Shown here: positions 26,468 through 33,067 of the stretch, piece after piece
How positions within the stretch are numbered: the stretch's first letter is position 1
How the letters are laid out: the number at the start of each line of letters is the position of its first letter
From: a virus
Direction: 5' to 3' (one strand)
DNA: 57,880 bases
Virus record (IMG/VR): IMGVR_UViG_3300028043_000002
Coordinates: 1-57,880 of that record
Position numbers and translations under genes: made by a program
Notes under the pieces: model-generated
What the model was told of the DNA's origin: nothing
Seen by the model: only the letters and a program-made list of their open reading frames with translations
Database searches by the model: none

Positions 26468-27808
26468 ATGAACAGGAAAGCCCTTCGGCGGCAAGTCCTG
26501 GACTCCCTCCTCTTACCTCAGGAGTTCGGATTTCCTGGGCTGCGCTTTCCAGTTTTAGGTGGGCATCCCAACTCCTGGGAGGTGTTAACTCCGAAGCGTA
26601 GCTTCGATGGGAGGGAGGGCTCTTACCGAGCGTGGCATGGCCATGCGAGCCTCGAACTCCTCCCTGGCTACGATTCTTGTGACGAAGAAGACGAGGACTT
26701 TGACGTACCATTTGAAAATCGGGCGATGGCAGCTATGGCGTTGCTTCTTAGAGTAGAATACAGCGACGTCCTGCAATTCGTTAATGAAGCCATCGCCATA
26801 TTCCTAAAGAGGCTCGACCCGGAGGCTTTGCGGGTTGCTCGGTTGTTCAGTATTAGACGCCGCCTATTTGTCCTTCAGACGATTTATGAGAAGGGTAAAA
26901 GGTGTGCACAACTGTTTGAGTCCTTCCCAGTACTAGCCGCAACCATTTACAACGCGTCTGGTGACACGGGGTATCAAGAACTACATACCTTCGTGGAAGA
27001 GGGTTTGAAGGCTTCGGATATTGCCCATGTAATTGATTTACCGAAGTCTTATAAGAAGGTCCCTCACTCAGTAGCTTTCGTGGTAGGAAGACATTTCAAC
27101 ATTTTTAAAGACGTGGTTGAGTTCATGCCCACTCATCCACATGAAGCGGTTTTCTTTGTTAGGGGAGTTACCCACTTCCTTGGAGGGTTTAGTCGCTCCC
27201 CGGCTAAAAGGTGGCTTGCCCAGAACTGGACTAGAATCAGGGATGAAAGGTTTCTCTTTCAATTAGAATTAGAACACCCTCGGAGGATTAACATAGACAT
27301 GTGGGTAGAGGAGTTTTTTGACTTTGTACGTGCAGAAGAATTATACGGGGTTAGGCCATTCAACCCTGACATGTCGGTTACCACAGTGATGCGCCTAGTG
27401 GCAGAGTGGCATGATAGGGTAGCACATGCACGAAGGCTTGAGGAAGAGGAAAACTTTGACAAGGTACTTCGGTTGCCAAGGATGCCCACCTCCACTATGG
27501 AGGGGTTCACCTTTAAGCCTCTTACTACGAGGCGCGAGCTGGACGCAGAGGGTCGTGCCATGCACAATTGCGTCTATTCGTATGCCGAGAGAGTACGGGA
27601 TGGTGACTGTGACATCGTGTCCGTACGTAAGGGTGCTGACCACGTGGCTACTATGGAAGTAGTCCTTGGTGAAGGAGAGCTGCTCGAGGTTGCTCAATTA
27701 CGTGGTAAGCGCAACACAGAGGTGCCTGGCGATGTTCGGCGTGCGTGTAAATCCTGGCTCGACCTTTTAAATCTTAATAGGGAAGGAAAGGAGGATGGTG
27801 ATGGCTAG
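26468..27808 (+). CDS. PcfJ-like protein
   Basis: 446 residues from the ATG 8 nt after AGGAGG; two earlier in-frame starts sit too close to it. The C-terminal region has AMHNCVYSYAERVRDGDCDI followed by ATMEVVLGEGELLEVAQLRG and a conserved N, the hallmark of PcfJ-like proteins (PF14284), known from plasmid and phage accessory regions without a settled biochemical role. The N-terminal half is helical. The middle (RRLFVLQTIYEKGKRC) has no recognisable motif. Family call is good, function open. Confidence 0.75.
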   Translation: MNRKALRRQVLDSLLLPQEFGFPGLRFPVLGGHPNSWEVLTPKRSFDGREGSYRAWHGHASLELLPGYDSCDEEDEDFDVPFENRAMAAMALLLRVEYSDVLQFVNEAIAIFLKRLDPEALRVARLFSIRRRLFVLQTIYEKGKRCAQLFESFPVLAATIYNASGDTGYQELHTFVEEGLKASDIAHVIDLPKSYKKVPHSVAFVVGRHFNIFKDVVEFMPTHPHEAVFFVRGVTHFLGGFSRSPAKRWLAQNWTRIRDERFLFQLELEHPRRINIDMWVEEFFDFVRAEELYGVRPFNPDMSVTTVMRLVAEWHDRVAHARRLEEEENFDKVLRLPRMPTSTMEGFTFKPLTTRRELDAEGRAMHNCVYSYAERVRDGDCDIVSVRKGADHVATMEVVLGEGELLEVAQLRGKRNTEVPGDVRRACKSWLDLLNLNREGKEDGDG

Positions 27809-27992
27809 GAAGATTATCGCCCACAAGGTTTCCTCCCGCTTAGATCGAAAGATCAAAGCTCAAGGGTTTTGGTGGGGTTATGTTTTACTCCGACACCTGG
27901 GGAGGTCATGTAACAACTGCGTTGATATGAAAAGAAGAAGTTTTGGTGACCCTTGGAAGCGGTGCGATGATCATGATGGTGGAAACGTTTAA
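27801..27992 (+). CDS. Small basic Cys-containing protein
   Basis: 63 residues; the ATG at 27801 is 7 nt after AAAGGAGG and overlaps the end of the previous gene. Basic N-terminus (ARKIIAHKVSSRLDRKIKAQ). C-terminal SCNNC followed by DPWKRCDDHD, which recalls the ending NLWNRCDD of the gene at 29796. Possible metal-binding ending; function unknown. Confidence 0.5.
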   Translation: MARKIIAHKVSSRLDRKIKAQGFWWGYVLLRHLGRSCNNCVDMKRRSFGDPWKRCDDHDGGNV

Positions 27993-28011
27993 GTAGAAAG
28001 GAGGTGATGAA

Positions 28012-28329
28012 ATGAACCCCCTTCAATCCTTCACCTTAGGGGCTTTGTTCAATGGCAAACTGGAAGTAATAGAAGTTGGGGGCTTACGCTATCTCCGTCT
28101 TGGAAAAGGCATTGACGTGATTGAGGTAGGAGATGTCGATGCTTTGTTAATGAATGGCGTACAAGAGTCTAACCACTTTGGCTTGAAGTTAGACGATGTA
28201 GCTATTTATGACAACGGCCCCGAGATGGAGTTTCTGGGCTTCAATAAGTCTGTTGATGTTTGCTTAGGGGAGCCTCGTGACCTTGATAGCGCCGACCATG
28301 TTATCTATAAGGGAGTAATCCTAAAGTAG
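28012..28329 (+). CDS. Hypothetical protein
   Basis: 105 residues, AAAGGAGGTGATGAA upstream. Beta-rich (LEVIEVGGLRYLRLGKGIDV), acidic, with an ending resembling a small sandwich fold. Not recognised. It belongs to the run of small genes sharing AGGAGGTG ribosome sites. Confidence 0.55.
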   Translation: MNPLQSFTLGALFNGKLEVIEVGGLRYLRLGKGIDVIEVGDVDALLMNGVQESNHFGLKLDDVAIYDNGPEMEFLGFNKSVDVCLGEPRDLDSADHVIYKGVILK

Positions 28330-28341
28330 GGAGGGAAGGAT

Positions 28342-28503
28342 ATGACTAGGCTAAGAAAGATTTACGTGGATGGGGTAAAGGGGCACGAAGAGGTTCCTGG
28401 TGAGGTGGAGGAAAAGTTTGTAAAAGACTATAGCTTCGGGATGCGAGACCTTCGCTACGTCCCGGAAGTCAAACCTGAAGAGGAGGGGAAAGATGGTTTA
28501 TAA
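28342..28503 (+). CDS. Small acidic hypothetical protein
   Basis: 53 residues, GGGAGGGA 8 nt upstream. Starts TRLRKIYVDGVKGHEEVPGE and ends in PEEEGKDGL. Codons look normal for the region. Function unknown; the next 45 nt are A-rich and lead into a leader element. Confidence 0.5.
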   Translation: MTRLRKIYVDGVKGHEEVPGEVEEKFVKDYSFGMRDLRYVPEVKPEEEGKDGL

Positions 28504-28548
28504 GATCATCTAGGGCTTGCGTCAACAGCCACAATTAAATTTAAATAA

Positions 28549-28599
28549 CCCCGGTGGGAGGCTAATAACCGGAAAGGTGAAATAATACCACCAACGGGG
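28549..28599 (+). promoter_or_regulatory. Leader element A, copy 1 (structured 5' UTR)
   Basis: Core GGTGGGAGGCTAATAACCGG, then GGAAAGGT and CCACC. Stem CCCC/GGGG plus GGTGG/CCACC encloses the conserved loop. Two other copies lie at 29241 and 31374, each just before a ribosome site and start. The inner pair changes as GG/CC here and GC/GC in the others, which is base-pair-preserving. Probably a structured RNA. Confidence 0.55.
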
Positions 28600-28613
28600 A
28601 AAGGTGATCTGTT

Positions 28614-29054
28614 ATGGGGCATCCGAAGCAGGGAGATGTCTACATTGTCAAGCCTGGAGTGACAGTTGTCCTCCTTAGGCAACACATGGTGGACTTCTTC
28701 CTGTGTGCTCGGATCAACCCGTTCTTCGAGGGAATCAAACCCTTCGATCTCCTACTCGAAGGAGATGAGTGGAGCTTTCGGTTCCAGGCTCTGTTAGAGG
28801 CATGGAACGTAGTCTCGATTCATCGAGAGGATCTCGAGGTATCGGGTCTGAGCAAGCGGATCGGCCAGGTTAGCCCACAAGTGGTTATCTGGGGAAACGA
28901 GCTGGAGAGAGCTTCTAGGCTCTTCGACGAAGTCCCAGAGCACTTGAAGGAGCACACCGGTTCTCCTTATGAGAAGGTCGATCCGAGGTTGGACGAGATG
29001 TTCGAATCTGATGCTGTCATATGTCAGGTTCGACGTTTGTTCCACGAGCTCTAG
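28614..29054 (+). CDS. Hypothetical protein after leader element A
   Basis: 146 residues. AAAGGTGAT ribosome site follows leader element A copy 1. Sequence mixes beta (GDVYIVKPGVTVVLL) and helix (LERASRLFDEVPEHLKEH). Gene is GC-richer with many GAG and CTC codons. Not recognised. Confidence 0.6.
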   Translation: MGHPKQGDVYIVKPGVTVVLLRQHMVDFFLCARINPFFEGIKPFDLLLEGDEWSFRFQALLEAWNVVSIHREDLEVSGLSKRIGQVSPQVVIWGNELERASRLFDEVPEHLKEHTGSPYEKVDPRLDEMFESDAVICQVRRLFHEL

Positions 29055-29071
29055 ATCCGGGGGCCAAACCT

Positions 29072-29132
29072 GACATCTTCGGGATGTCCGAGTCTAACCC
29101 AGCTTGGGAACAGAAATGGGTTTTTTGTTTTT
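29072..29132 (+). terminator. UUCG hairpin and rho-independent terminator
   Basis: GACATC-TTCGG-GATGTC (29072-29088) forms a small stable hairpin. It is followed by AACCCA (29096-29101) ... TGGGTT (29117-29122) and TTTTGTTTTT, a classic terminator. The next gene starts 27 nt later, so this is the end of one unit. Confidence 0.7.
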
Positions 29133-29159
29133 AGGAAATCGAAGAGGGGGGGTATTGAT

Positions 29160-29237
29160 ATGTCAAGATGGCTCGCATACTTAGTTGCGGTGAGCCTTGG
29201 ATTGTGGGTTGCGTATTGGGTAGTCAAGGCATTTTAA
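29160..29237 (+). CDS. 25-residue single-pass membrane microprotein
   Basis: MSRWLAYLVAVSLGLWVAYW and a short VVKAF end make one hydrophobic helix. A run of G (GAGGGGGGG) 7 nt upstream is a good ribosome site. It ends just before leader element A copy 2. Such small membrane proteins are hard to call from sequence alone, but the start, length and hydrophobicity agree. Confidence 0.5.
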   Translation: MSRWLAYLVAVSLGLWVAYWVVKAF

Positions 29238-29240
29238 TAA

Positions 29241-29287
29241 CCCAGGTGGGAGCCTAATAAGCGGAAAGGTTAAAATACCACCAAGGG
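29241..29287 (+). promoter_or_regulatory. Leader element A, copy 2
   Basis: GGTGGGAGCCTAATAAGCGG, GGAAAGGTT, then CCACC. CCC (29241) pairs with GGG after the right arm. It precedes the AAAGAGGTG ribosome site of the 29304 gene by a few bases. Same order as copies 1 and 3. Confidence 0.55.
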
Positions 29288-29303
29288 GGAAAGAGGTGAG
29301 CTT

Positions 29304-29456
29304 ATGAAGCCCATCTGGCAGGTTTGCCCCAGCTGTCCAAAGTGGATGGCTGATGGGCATCTGTTCCTGATGAACCTTTATTGGTACATAAAGGATCGTC
29401 AGGTTCGCCGCTTCCTCTGGATCTACTTCGGTCGCCGTTTTGGTGGCCGTCCCTAG
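29304..29456 (+). CDS. 50-residue basic protein after leader element A
   Basis: AAAGAGGTGAGCTT upstream. VCPSCPKWMADGHLFLMNLY is followed by a basic, aromatic tail (YIKDRQVRRFLWIYFGRRFG). One CxxC. Basic C-terminus suggests nucleic-acid or membrane contact. Not recognised. Confidence 0.5.
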   Translation: MKPIWQVCPSCPKWMADGHLFLMNLYWYIKDRQVRRFLWIYFGRRFGGRP

Positions 29457-29487
29457 TTCAAGGAAGCTCTTGGTGATTAACCCTTAA

Positions 29488-29541
29488 GCCTTGTAGGTGG
29501 GTTGGTTAAACCTTCATTTGGTCTTTAGAAAGGAGGTGATA
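29488..29541 (+). promoter_or_regulatory. Leader element B, copy 1
   Basis: GCCTTGTAGGTGGGTTGGTT then AAACC, TTTAG and the AAAGGAGGTGAT ribosome site. The part GGTT-GGTTA-AACC forms a small stem. Four more copies occur at 31893, 32174, 32565 and 33026, always directly upstream of a start codon. Confidence 0.55.
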
Positions 29542-29544
29542 TTT

Positions 29545-29739
29545 ATGGCGATAGAGGTTCTCGTGTCCCGTGAAGAGCAAGTTCCCGAGGGCTTCTGGTC
29601 TGAGGTGACTGAGGCTGGAATCATGGTCTTGGTCAAGACGTTAGAAGACCTAATGTTCCTCCTCATGCACAACCAGAAGTTGTTAGGGAAGCTGGAAGTG
29701 GTTCACCTAACTTCCACCCTCTTAGCAATCAACACCTAA
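29545..29739 (+). CDS. Small protein, paralogue of the 31963 gene
   Basis: 64 residues; ATG at 29545 follows AAAGGAGGTGATATTT. The core VLVKTLEDLMFLL and the ending LGKLEVVHLTSTLLAIN align with VFVQVDTLEELILLYNAL and RGKLVPLTGSLIAFN of the 31963 gene, so the two are paralogues and both carry leader element B. Function unknown; a compact alpha/beta fold is likely. Confidence 0.6.
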   Translation: MAIEVLVSREEQVPEGFWSEVTEAGIMVLVKTLEDLMFLLMHNQKLLGKLEVVHLTSTLLAINT

Positions 29740-29795
29740 CCTGAACATGAACTAAATAAACGCGGTGATGTCGACACCGTAAGGAGGTGATTAAA

Positions 29796-30194
29796 ATGAC
29801 TTGTCGAACCCTTCGCATCCACGTCAACGAAGAGTATGGCTATCGCGATTGGATTATCTTCATGACCGAGAAAGAACTTCTTCACTTGGTCAATAATGGC
29901 GGTACGATTCCTGCCGCTCCAATCGATGGTACAACGCTCTTCTTCCTTAGGGATAACCACTACCTCGATGGTGTCCTTTACACGGAGCTTGGGAATGAAG
30001 ATCACGACAATCTTCTAGTCCTTGGCGACCCCCATAAGGACTCCCGACATAAGGTACGTCGTATCCCTTCACCGCCGTTGGTAGGCATTCATTGCTATCA
30101 ACCCCCTATTAAGGGGCGCAATCTTTGGAATCGCTGCGACGATACCCCCGACCGTTGGCAGTGGCATTGTTGCGACGAATTCCCTTGGGCATAA
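29796..30194 (+). CDS. Hypothetical protein with C-terminal Cys/Trp motif
   Basis: 132 residues from the ATG after AAGGAGGTGATTAAA. Starts CRTLRIHVNEEYGYRDWIIF and ends NLWNRCDDTPDRWQWHCCDE. The ending resembles DPWKRCDDHD of the 27801 gene. A hairpin (CGGTG-ATGTCGA-CACCG) lies just upstream of the ribosome site. Not recognised. Confidence 0.55.
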   Translation: MTCRTLRIHVNEEYGYRDWIIFMTEKELLHLVNNGGTIPAAPIDGTTLFFLRDNHYLDGVLYTELGNEDHDNLLVLGDPHKDSRHKVRRIPSPPLVGIHCYQPPIKGRNLWNRCDDTPDRWQWHCCDEFPWA

Positions 30195-30221
30195 CCCTCC
30201 TATCTTAAAAGGGGGTGTGAA

Positions 30222-30368
30222 GTGTTGTGGGAACATTCGCACCAAGTTAGTCCTTTAAGTTTGAAGGGGTGCCCCTGGTTCCTTTCTATTCCCAAACCCC
30301 TATATCAAGATCCAACTACCTTATTAGTATTTCCCTGGCCTCTTTGGCGGCCCTCAATTTTTGCTTAG
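30222..30368 (+). CDS. Possible 48-residue protein (GTG start)
   Basis: GTG start with GGGGGTG 5-8 nt upstream. Sequence MLWEHSHQVSPLSLKGCPWF continues into a Pro/Trp-rich end. Weak: codon use is acceptable but the protein has no clear fold. Confidence 0.35.
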   Translation: MLWEHSHQVSPLSLKGCPWFLSIPKPLYQDPTTLLVFPWPLWRPSIFA

Positions 30369-30400
30369 CCTATTGTTGATCACTATTAGCAGGAGGAGAT

Positions 30401-30565
30401 ATGAACTTCTTGTTAAGCAACATGATTTTGGCAGTTGGGCTTAGCTGGTACTTTAATACCAGCTACCTTCAAGCTTTTACCGTTGCGGTGGTCATTGGTG
30501 GAATCATGGCCACTCTAAACGTTGTCCTGTCTCGTTTTAGCAAGGTGTTCAGATATCCTTGGTAA
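30401..30565 (+). CDS. Small two-helix membrane protein
   Basis: 54 residues, AGGAGGAGAT just before the ATG. Hydrophobic segments MNFLLSNMILAVGLSWYF and AFTVAVVIGGIMATLNVVL flank a short loop; the end is basic (SRFSKVFRYPW). Likely inner-membrane; role unknown. Confidence 0.6.
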   Translation: MNFLLSNMILAVGLSWYFNTSYLQAFTVAVVIGGIMATLNVVLSRFSKVFRYPW

Positions 30566-30578
30566 AGGGGGGTCCACA

Positions 30579-30863
30579 ATGGATTGGATGTTAATGGTTA
30601 TGGATTGGATAATTGAAGAGGGGTTTAATTGGTTTGTGGAGGTGGATAATGTTTGGTTAAGAATTGAAAAGGGGGATGTGAAAAAGGAGGAGGTGGAGTT
30701 GTGGAAGAGGTTTAGGATTACAAGGAATAAATGGAGTGAAAGGTGGGGGAATGAGTTTGAGGATGGGGAGGTGGTATTTGTTGTAAGGAATGGGTTGGGG
30801 AGAATGAAGTATGTGAAAATGGAAAAGAAGGAGTTAATGAAGGTTTTGAAGTATGGAGTTTAG
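30579..30863 (+). CDS. Cytosine-free small protein 2
   Basis: 94 residues, GGGGGG before the ATG. The 285-nt coding strand contains a single C (position 30721). Residues needing C are almost absent: no Ala, Gln, His or Pro, and one Thr. Rich in Glu, Lys, Val, Trp and Met (MDWMLMVMDWIIEEGFNWF). Charged helical protein of unknown function. Same composition extreme as the 26187 gene. Confidence 0.6.
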   Translation: MDWMLMVMDWIIEEGFNWFVEVDNVWLRIEKGDVKKEEVELWKRFRITRNKWSERWGNEFEDGEVVFVVRNGLGRMKYVKMEKKELMKVLKYGV

Positions 30864-30891
30864 TTGGTTTAAATAAAGGAGGGAGGTCGTG

Positions 30892-31113
30892 ATGGTAGCA
30901 TTAGTTCGAATGTACAAAGGTCAAATCCGGATTTCTTACATTAGGGAACCCAAGCTCCAAACCTCCCAAGAAGAAATTGATCTGAGGGATCGGGCGCGTA
31001 GGAAGAGGTTACTGAAAATTGAGTTCAACAACTTCAAGGCCACTCGTAGCTGGAAGTTTTGGTTTCGGGGCCGCTACCAGTGGCAAAAGAATTTGAGAAA
31101 GGAGGTGATATAG
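30892..31113 (+). CDS. Small basic protein
   Basis: 73 residues; ATG preceded by GGAGGGAGGTC. Very basic (RARRKRLLKIEFNNFKATRS, FRGRYQWQKNLRK). Could bind nucleic acid. Ends in the ribosome site of the next gene. Not recognised. Confidence 0.5.
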   Translation: MVALVRMYKGQIRISYIREPKLQTSQEEIDLRDRARRKRLLKIEFNNFKATRSWKFWFRGRYQWQKNLRKEVI

Positions 31114-31299
31114 TTGACCAAGGCAGAAGCTTCGAAGGTCTTTGGCTTCAAGAAGGGCAAGCTTTTGGTTGCCCGTGAAGCCGGTAGGGACCACATGAAG
31201 GAAGCGTATGCCCTCCAAAGCATGTTGAAGGAGGAGGGCATCGATTCCAAGCTGGACATGAATGCCAGCCCCTTAGGCCCTACTATTATTTTAGTCTAA
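31114..31299 (+). CDS. Hypothetical small protein (TTG start)
   Basis: 61 residues. TTG follows AAAGGAGGTGATATAG. Helical EASKVFGFKKGKLLVAREAG then a strand-like end (SPLGPTIILV). Translated with the preceding gene. Function unknown. Confidence 0.5.
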   Translation: MTKAEASKVFGFKKGKLLVAREAGRDHMKEAYALQSMLKEEGIDSKLDMNASPLGPTIILV

Positions 31300-31300
31300 A

Positions 31301-31345
31301 CCTTCTGAGAACGTGCGGCCATAAAGTCCGTACGTTCAATTGAAG
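31301..31345 (+). ncRNA. Long hairpin in leader, possible RNA element
   Basis: GAACGTGCGG (31309) pairs with CCGTACGTTC (31328-31337) over 10 bp with one G-U pair, loop CCATAAAGT. Outer arms CCTTC (31301) and GAAGG (31341) extend it. No T run follows, so a terminator is less likely. It precedes leader element A copy 3 by about 30 nt. Could be a terminator variant, a processing site or a separate RNA. Confidence 0.4.
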
Positions 31346-31373
31346 GCTTAGTCAAGTGTGAGTTAAATCTAAT

Positions 31374-31426
31374 GGGGTGGGAGCCTAATAAGCGGAAAGG
31401 TAAAAAATACCACCCTGGGTCCCAGG
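31374..31426 (+). promoter_or_regulatory. Leader element A, copy 3, with competing hairpin
   Basis: GGGGTGGGAGCCTAATAAGC then GGAAAGGT, ACCACCCT (31409-31416). Beside it, CCTGGG-T-CCCAGG (31414-31426) can form only if CCACCCT is not paired, and it overlaps the ribosome-site region of the 31434 gene. This looks like a switchable leader. Confidence 0.55.
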
Positions 31427-31433
31427 TAGGGTC

Positions 31434-31886
31434 ATGAACAAGCTCTACGTTGTGAAGGCCTATAATGGGGAAACGTACGAGGACTACGACGTACGTCCCA
31501 TTATGGCATTCTCAACCGCGAAAGCTGCTTGGCAACTTAAGCGGGAGATGAATGCTAGGCTTAATAACGCGCGGCGCGTTCGCGATGCTTTCAGGGCTGA
31601 GTTTCGTGAGGTCAAGAAGATGATTGCTTCAGTCATCGGTCCTTGTCCTCGTCCGAATCGAAGCCCTTGGAGAGACGATCCAAGGCGTGAATGGTTGAAT
31701 CGCCTTGAGAGTCTCGCTTGGCGGAAAATGCCAAAAAGCTTCCATGGTCCGTCTTTATGTGGGTACGCCTCGGATGAATTTCCTGAGATTGACTTCTTCC
31801 ACTTCAGTGATGAAGGGGAATTTCAGGGGGGCATTCCCACACCCCGGGCGGTCTTCTTTATCACTACGCTTCCGTTTGGGGGCTAA
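31434..31886 (+). CDS. Hypothetical basic protein after leader element A
   Basis: 150 residues. KLYVVKAYNGETYEDYDVRP then a long basic helix (AAWQLKREMNARLNNARRVRD) and a beta-rich end. Not recognised. CAGGTAGGG is its ribosome site and may be sheltered by the leader hairpin. Confidence 0.55.
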   Translation: MNKLYVVKAYNGETYEDYDVRPIMAFSTAKAAWQLKREMNARLNNARRVRDAFRAEFREVKKMIASVIGPCPRPNRSPWRDDPRREWLNRLESLAWRKMPKSFHGPSLCGYASDEFPEIDFFHFSDEGEFQGGIPTPRAVFFITTLPFGG

Positions 31887-31892
31887 TTAAGG

Positions 31893-31960
31893 GCCTTGTG
31901 GGTGGGTTGGTTAAACCCTCTCTTAGTCAAATAAAGCCTGTATGGGAAAGGAGGTGATGA
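31893..31960 (+). promoter_or_regulatory. Leader element B, copy 2
   Basis: GCCTTGTGGGTGGGTTGGTT then AAACCC, TCTTAGTCAAATAAA and GGAAAGGAGGTGAT. The GGGTT/AACCC stem is complete here. The insert between stem and ribosome site matches copy 4, whereas copies 1 and 3 share a shorter one. Confidence 0.55.
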
Positions 31961-31962
31961 AG

Positions 31963-32160
31963 ATGGGTGAGGCTTTAATTCCTAACGGTTATGCGCGTGA
32001 GGCCCTGTCAACAGGGTTACCACAAACCCAAGTTGATGTTGGAGTTTTTGTACAGGTCGATACTCTTGAGGAGCTTATCCTCCTGTACAATGCTCTCTCC
32101 GAAGCCGGGTATCGAGGGAAGCTTGTGCCCTTGACCGGGAGCTTGATTGCCTTTAACTAA
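31963..32160 (+). CDS. Small protein, paralogue of the 29545 gene
   Basis: 65 residues; the ATG at 31963 is 8 nt after AGGAGGTG, the better of two in-frame starts. VGVFVQVDTLEELILLYNAL and KLVPLTGSLIAFN match the paralogue at 29545. N-terminus differs. Function unknown. Confidence 0.55.
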   Translation: MGEALIPNGYAREALSTGLPQTQVDVGVFVQVDTLEELILLYNALSEAGYRGKLVPLTGSLIAFN

Positions 32161-32173
32161 GAATTAATTAAGG

Positions 32174-32225
32174 GCCTTGTGGGTGGGTTGGTTAAACCCT
32201 CATTTGGTCTTTAGAAAGGAGGTGA
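32174..32225 (+). promoter_or_regulatory. Leader element B, copy 3
   Basis: GCCTTGTGGGTGGGTTGGTT, AAACCC, then CATTTGGTCTTTAGAAAGGA and GGTG. The tail is nearly identical to copy 1, so these two are the closest pair. Confidence 0.55.
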
Positions 32226-32231
32226 AACAGA

Positions 32232-32456
32232 ATGCCTATCACGCGGGAAGAATATGCCGAGATGTACACACCTGGTCATTGGGCCATCAAGGAGGAAGTT
32301 TTGTCGGCCCTTGAAAGCGGGGCCTGGCTTATCGACTACGGAGCCTACGACGAGCTGAACCATCAGTACCGTCTGTGCTTCGTCGACGGCGAATGCCTCG
32401 TCACCGTCCCCAACGAGGAGAAGGACTTCCTAGACTCGTTCTTGCAAAAGGAATAG
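32232..32456 (+). CDS. Hypothetical protein after leader element B
   Basis: 74 residues. HWAIKEEVLSALESGAWLI then beta strands (HQYRLCFVDGECLVTVP) and a short helix. Acidic and GC-rich. Not recognised. Confidence 0.55.
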   Translation: MPITREEYAEMYTPGHWAIKEEVLSALESGAWLIDYGAYDELNHQYRLCFVDGECLVTVPNEEKDFLDSFLQKE

Positions 32457-32498
32457 GGTCTAGGTAGTTCCTCCTGGAAAAGAAAGGAGGTGAGATTG

Positions 32499-32522
32499 AT
32501 GAGGATACGTAGGTATTGGTAA
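32499..32522 (+). CDS. Possible 7-codon minigene
   Basis: MRIRRYW with AAAGGAGGTGAGATTG directly upstream, a full ribosome site for so short a frame. It may be a leftover of a lost gene, a leader peptide, or an expressed minigene. No more can be said from sequence. Confidence 0.3.
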   Translation: MRIRRYW

Positions 32523-32564
32523 TGAATGGTTTGTAAGTTGCTGATCAAGGAAGTTAACCCCTAA

Positions 32565-32628
32565 GCCTTGTGGGTGGGTTGGTTAAACCCTCTCTTAGTC
32601 AAATAAAGCCGGTATGGGAAAGGAGGTG
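32565..32628 (+). promoter_or_regulatory. Leader element B, copy 4
   Basis: GCCTTGTGGGTGGGTTGGTT, AAACCC, TCTTAGTCAAATAAA, GGAAAGGAGGTG. Almost identical to copy 2 over its whole length; upstream flank TTAACCCCTAA resembles copy 1. Confidence 0.55.
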
Positions 32629-32635
32629 AAACAGA

Positions 32636-33016
32636 ATGTCTAAGAAGGCAATGTCCAAGCGGGCCCGGGTCCTGCAGGCTATTGGGATCTCTATGGATCC
32701 CAACAAGCCTCTCCGTCAACAAGCTGGAGGGGTGAAGCCGAAGAAAGCCGGGATTAGCATGGAGGGGCCTTATCGGACTTCCTCGTACGACATTGATCCC
32801 TGCAAATCCTGCAACTGCTTTAACTGCGGGAGTCGAGCGAAAGACGCCAAAGGGAACTTTGTCGTGTGTGTGGAATGTCCGCAAGGCAACCACCGCATCA
32901 AAGGGCGGCCCGTTGGCTGTACTGGATGCCCGAAGCGTGTTGAGCGCGTGTACGAAGCTCCGCACGCAAGGACTAACCTTGGCGACCTCATCATGGCCGC
33001 TCTCAGTAAAAAGTAA
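32636..33016 (+). CDS. Cys-rich zinc-binding protein
   Basis: 126 residues after leader element B. Basic N-terminus, then DPCKSCNCFNCG, CVECPQGNHR and VGCTGCPKRV: about nine Cys, in four CxxC-like groups. Likely binds two zinc ions and could touch nucleic acid. Family not recognised. Confidence 0.6.
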   Translation: MSKKAMSKRARVLQAIGISMDPNKPLRQQAGGVKPKKAGISMEGPYRTSSYDIDPCKSCNCFNCGSRAKDAKGNFVVCVECPQGNHRIKGRPVGCTGCPKRVERVYEAPHARTNLGDLIMAALSKK

Positions 33017-33025
33017 ACCCTTCTG

Positions 33026-33060
33026 GCCTTGTAGGTAGGTGGTTAAACCTTCAAAAGGAG
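33026..33060 (+). promoter_or_regulatory. Leader element B, copy 5 (short)
   Basis: GCCTTGTAGGTAGGTGGTTA, AACCTTC, then AAAAGGAG. Diverged and shortened, but it keeps the core and the place just before a start. Confidence 0.4.
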
Positions 33061-33067
33061 AACTGCT

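Noticed and set aside
32565-32628. Integration or attachment site in leader element B
   Set aside because: Five copies all sit before start codons, which fits a leader better than an att site. No integrase gene is visible.
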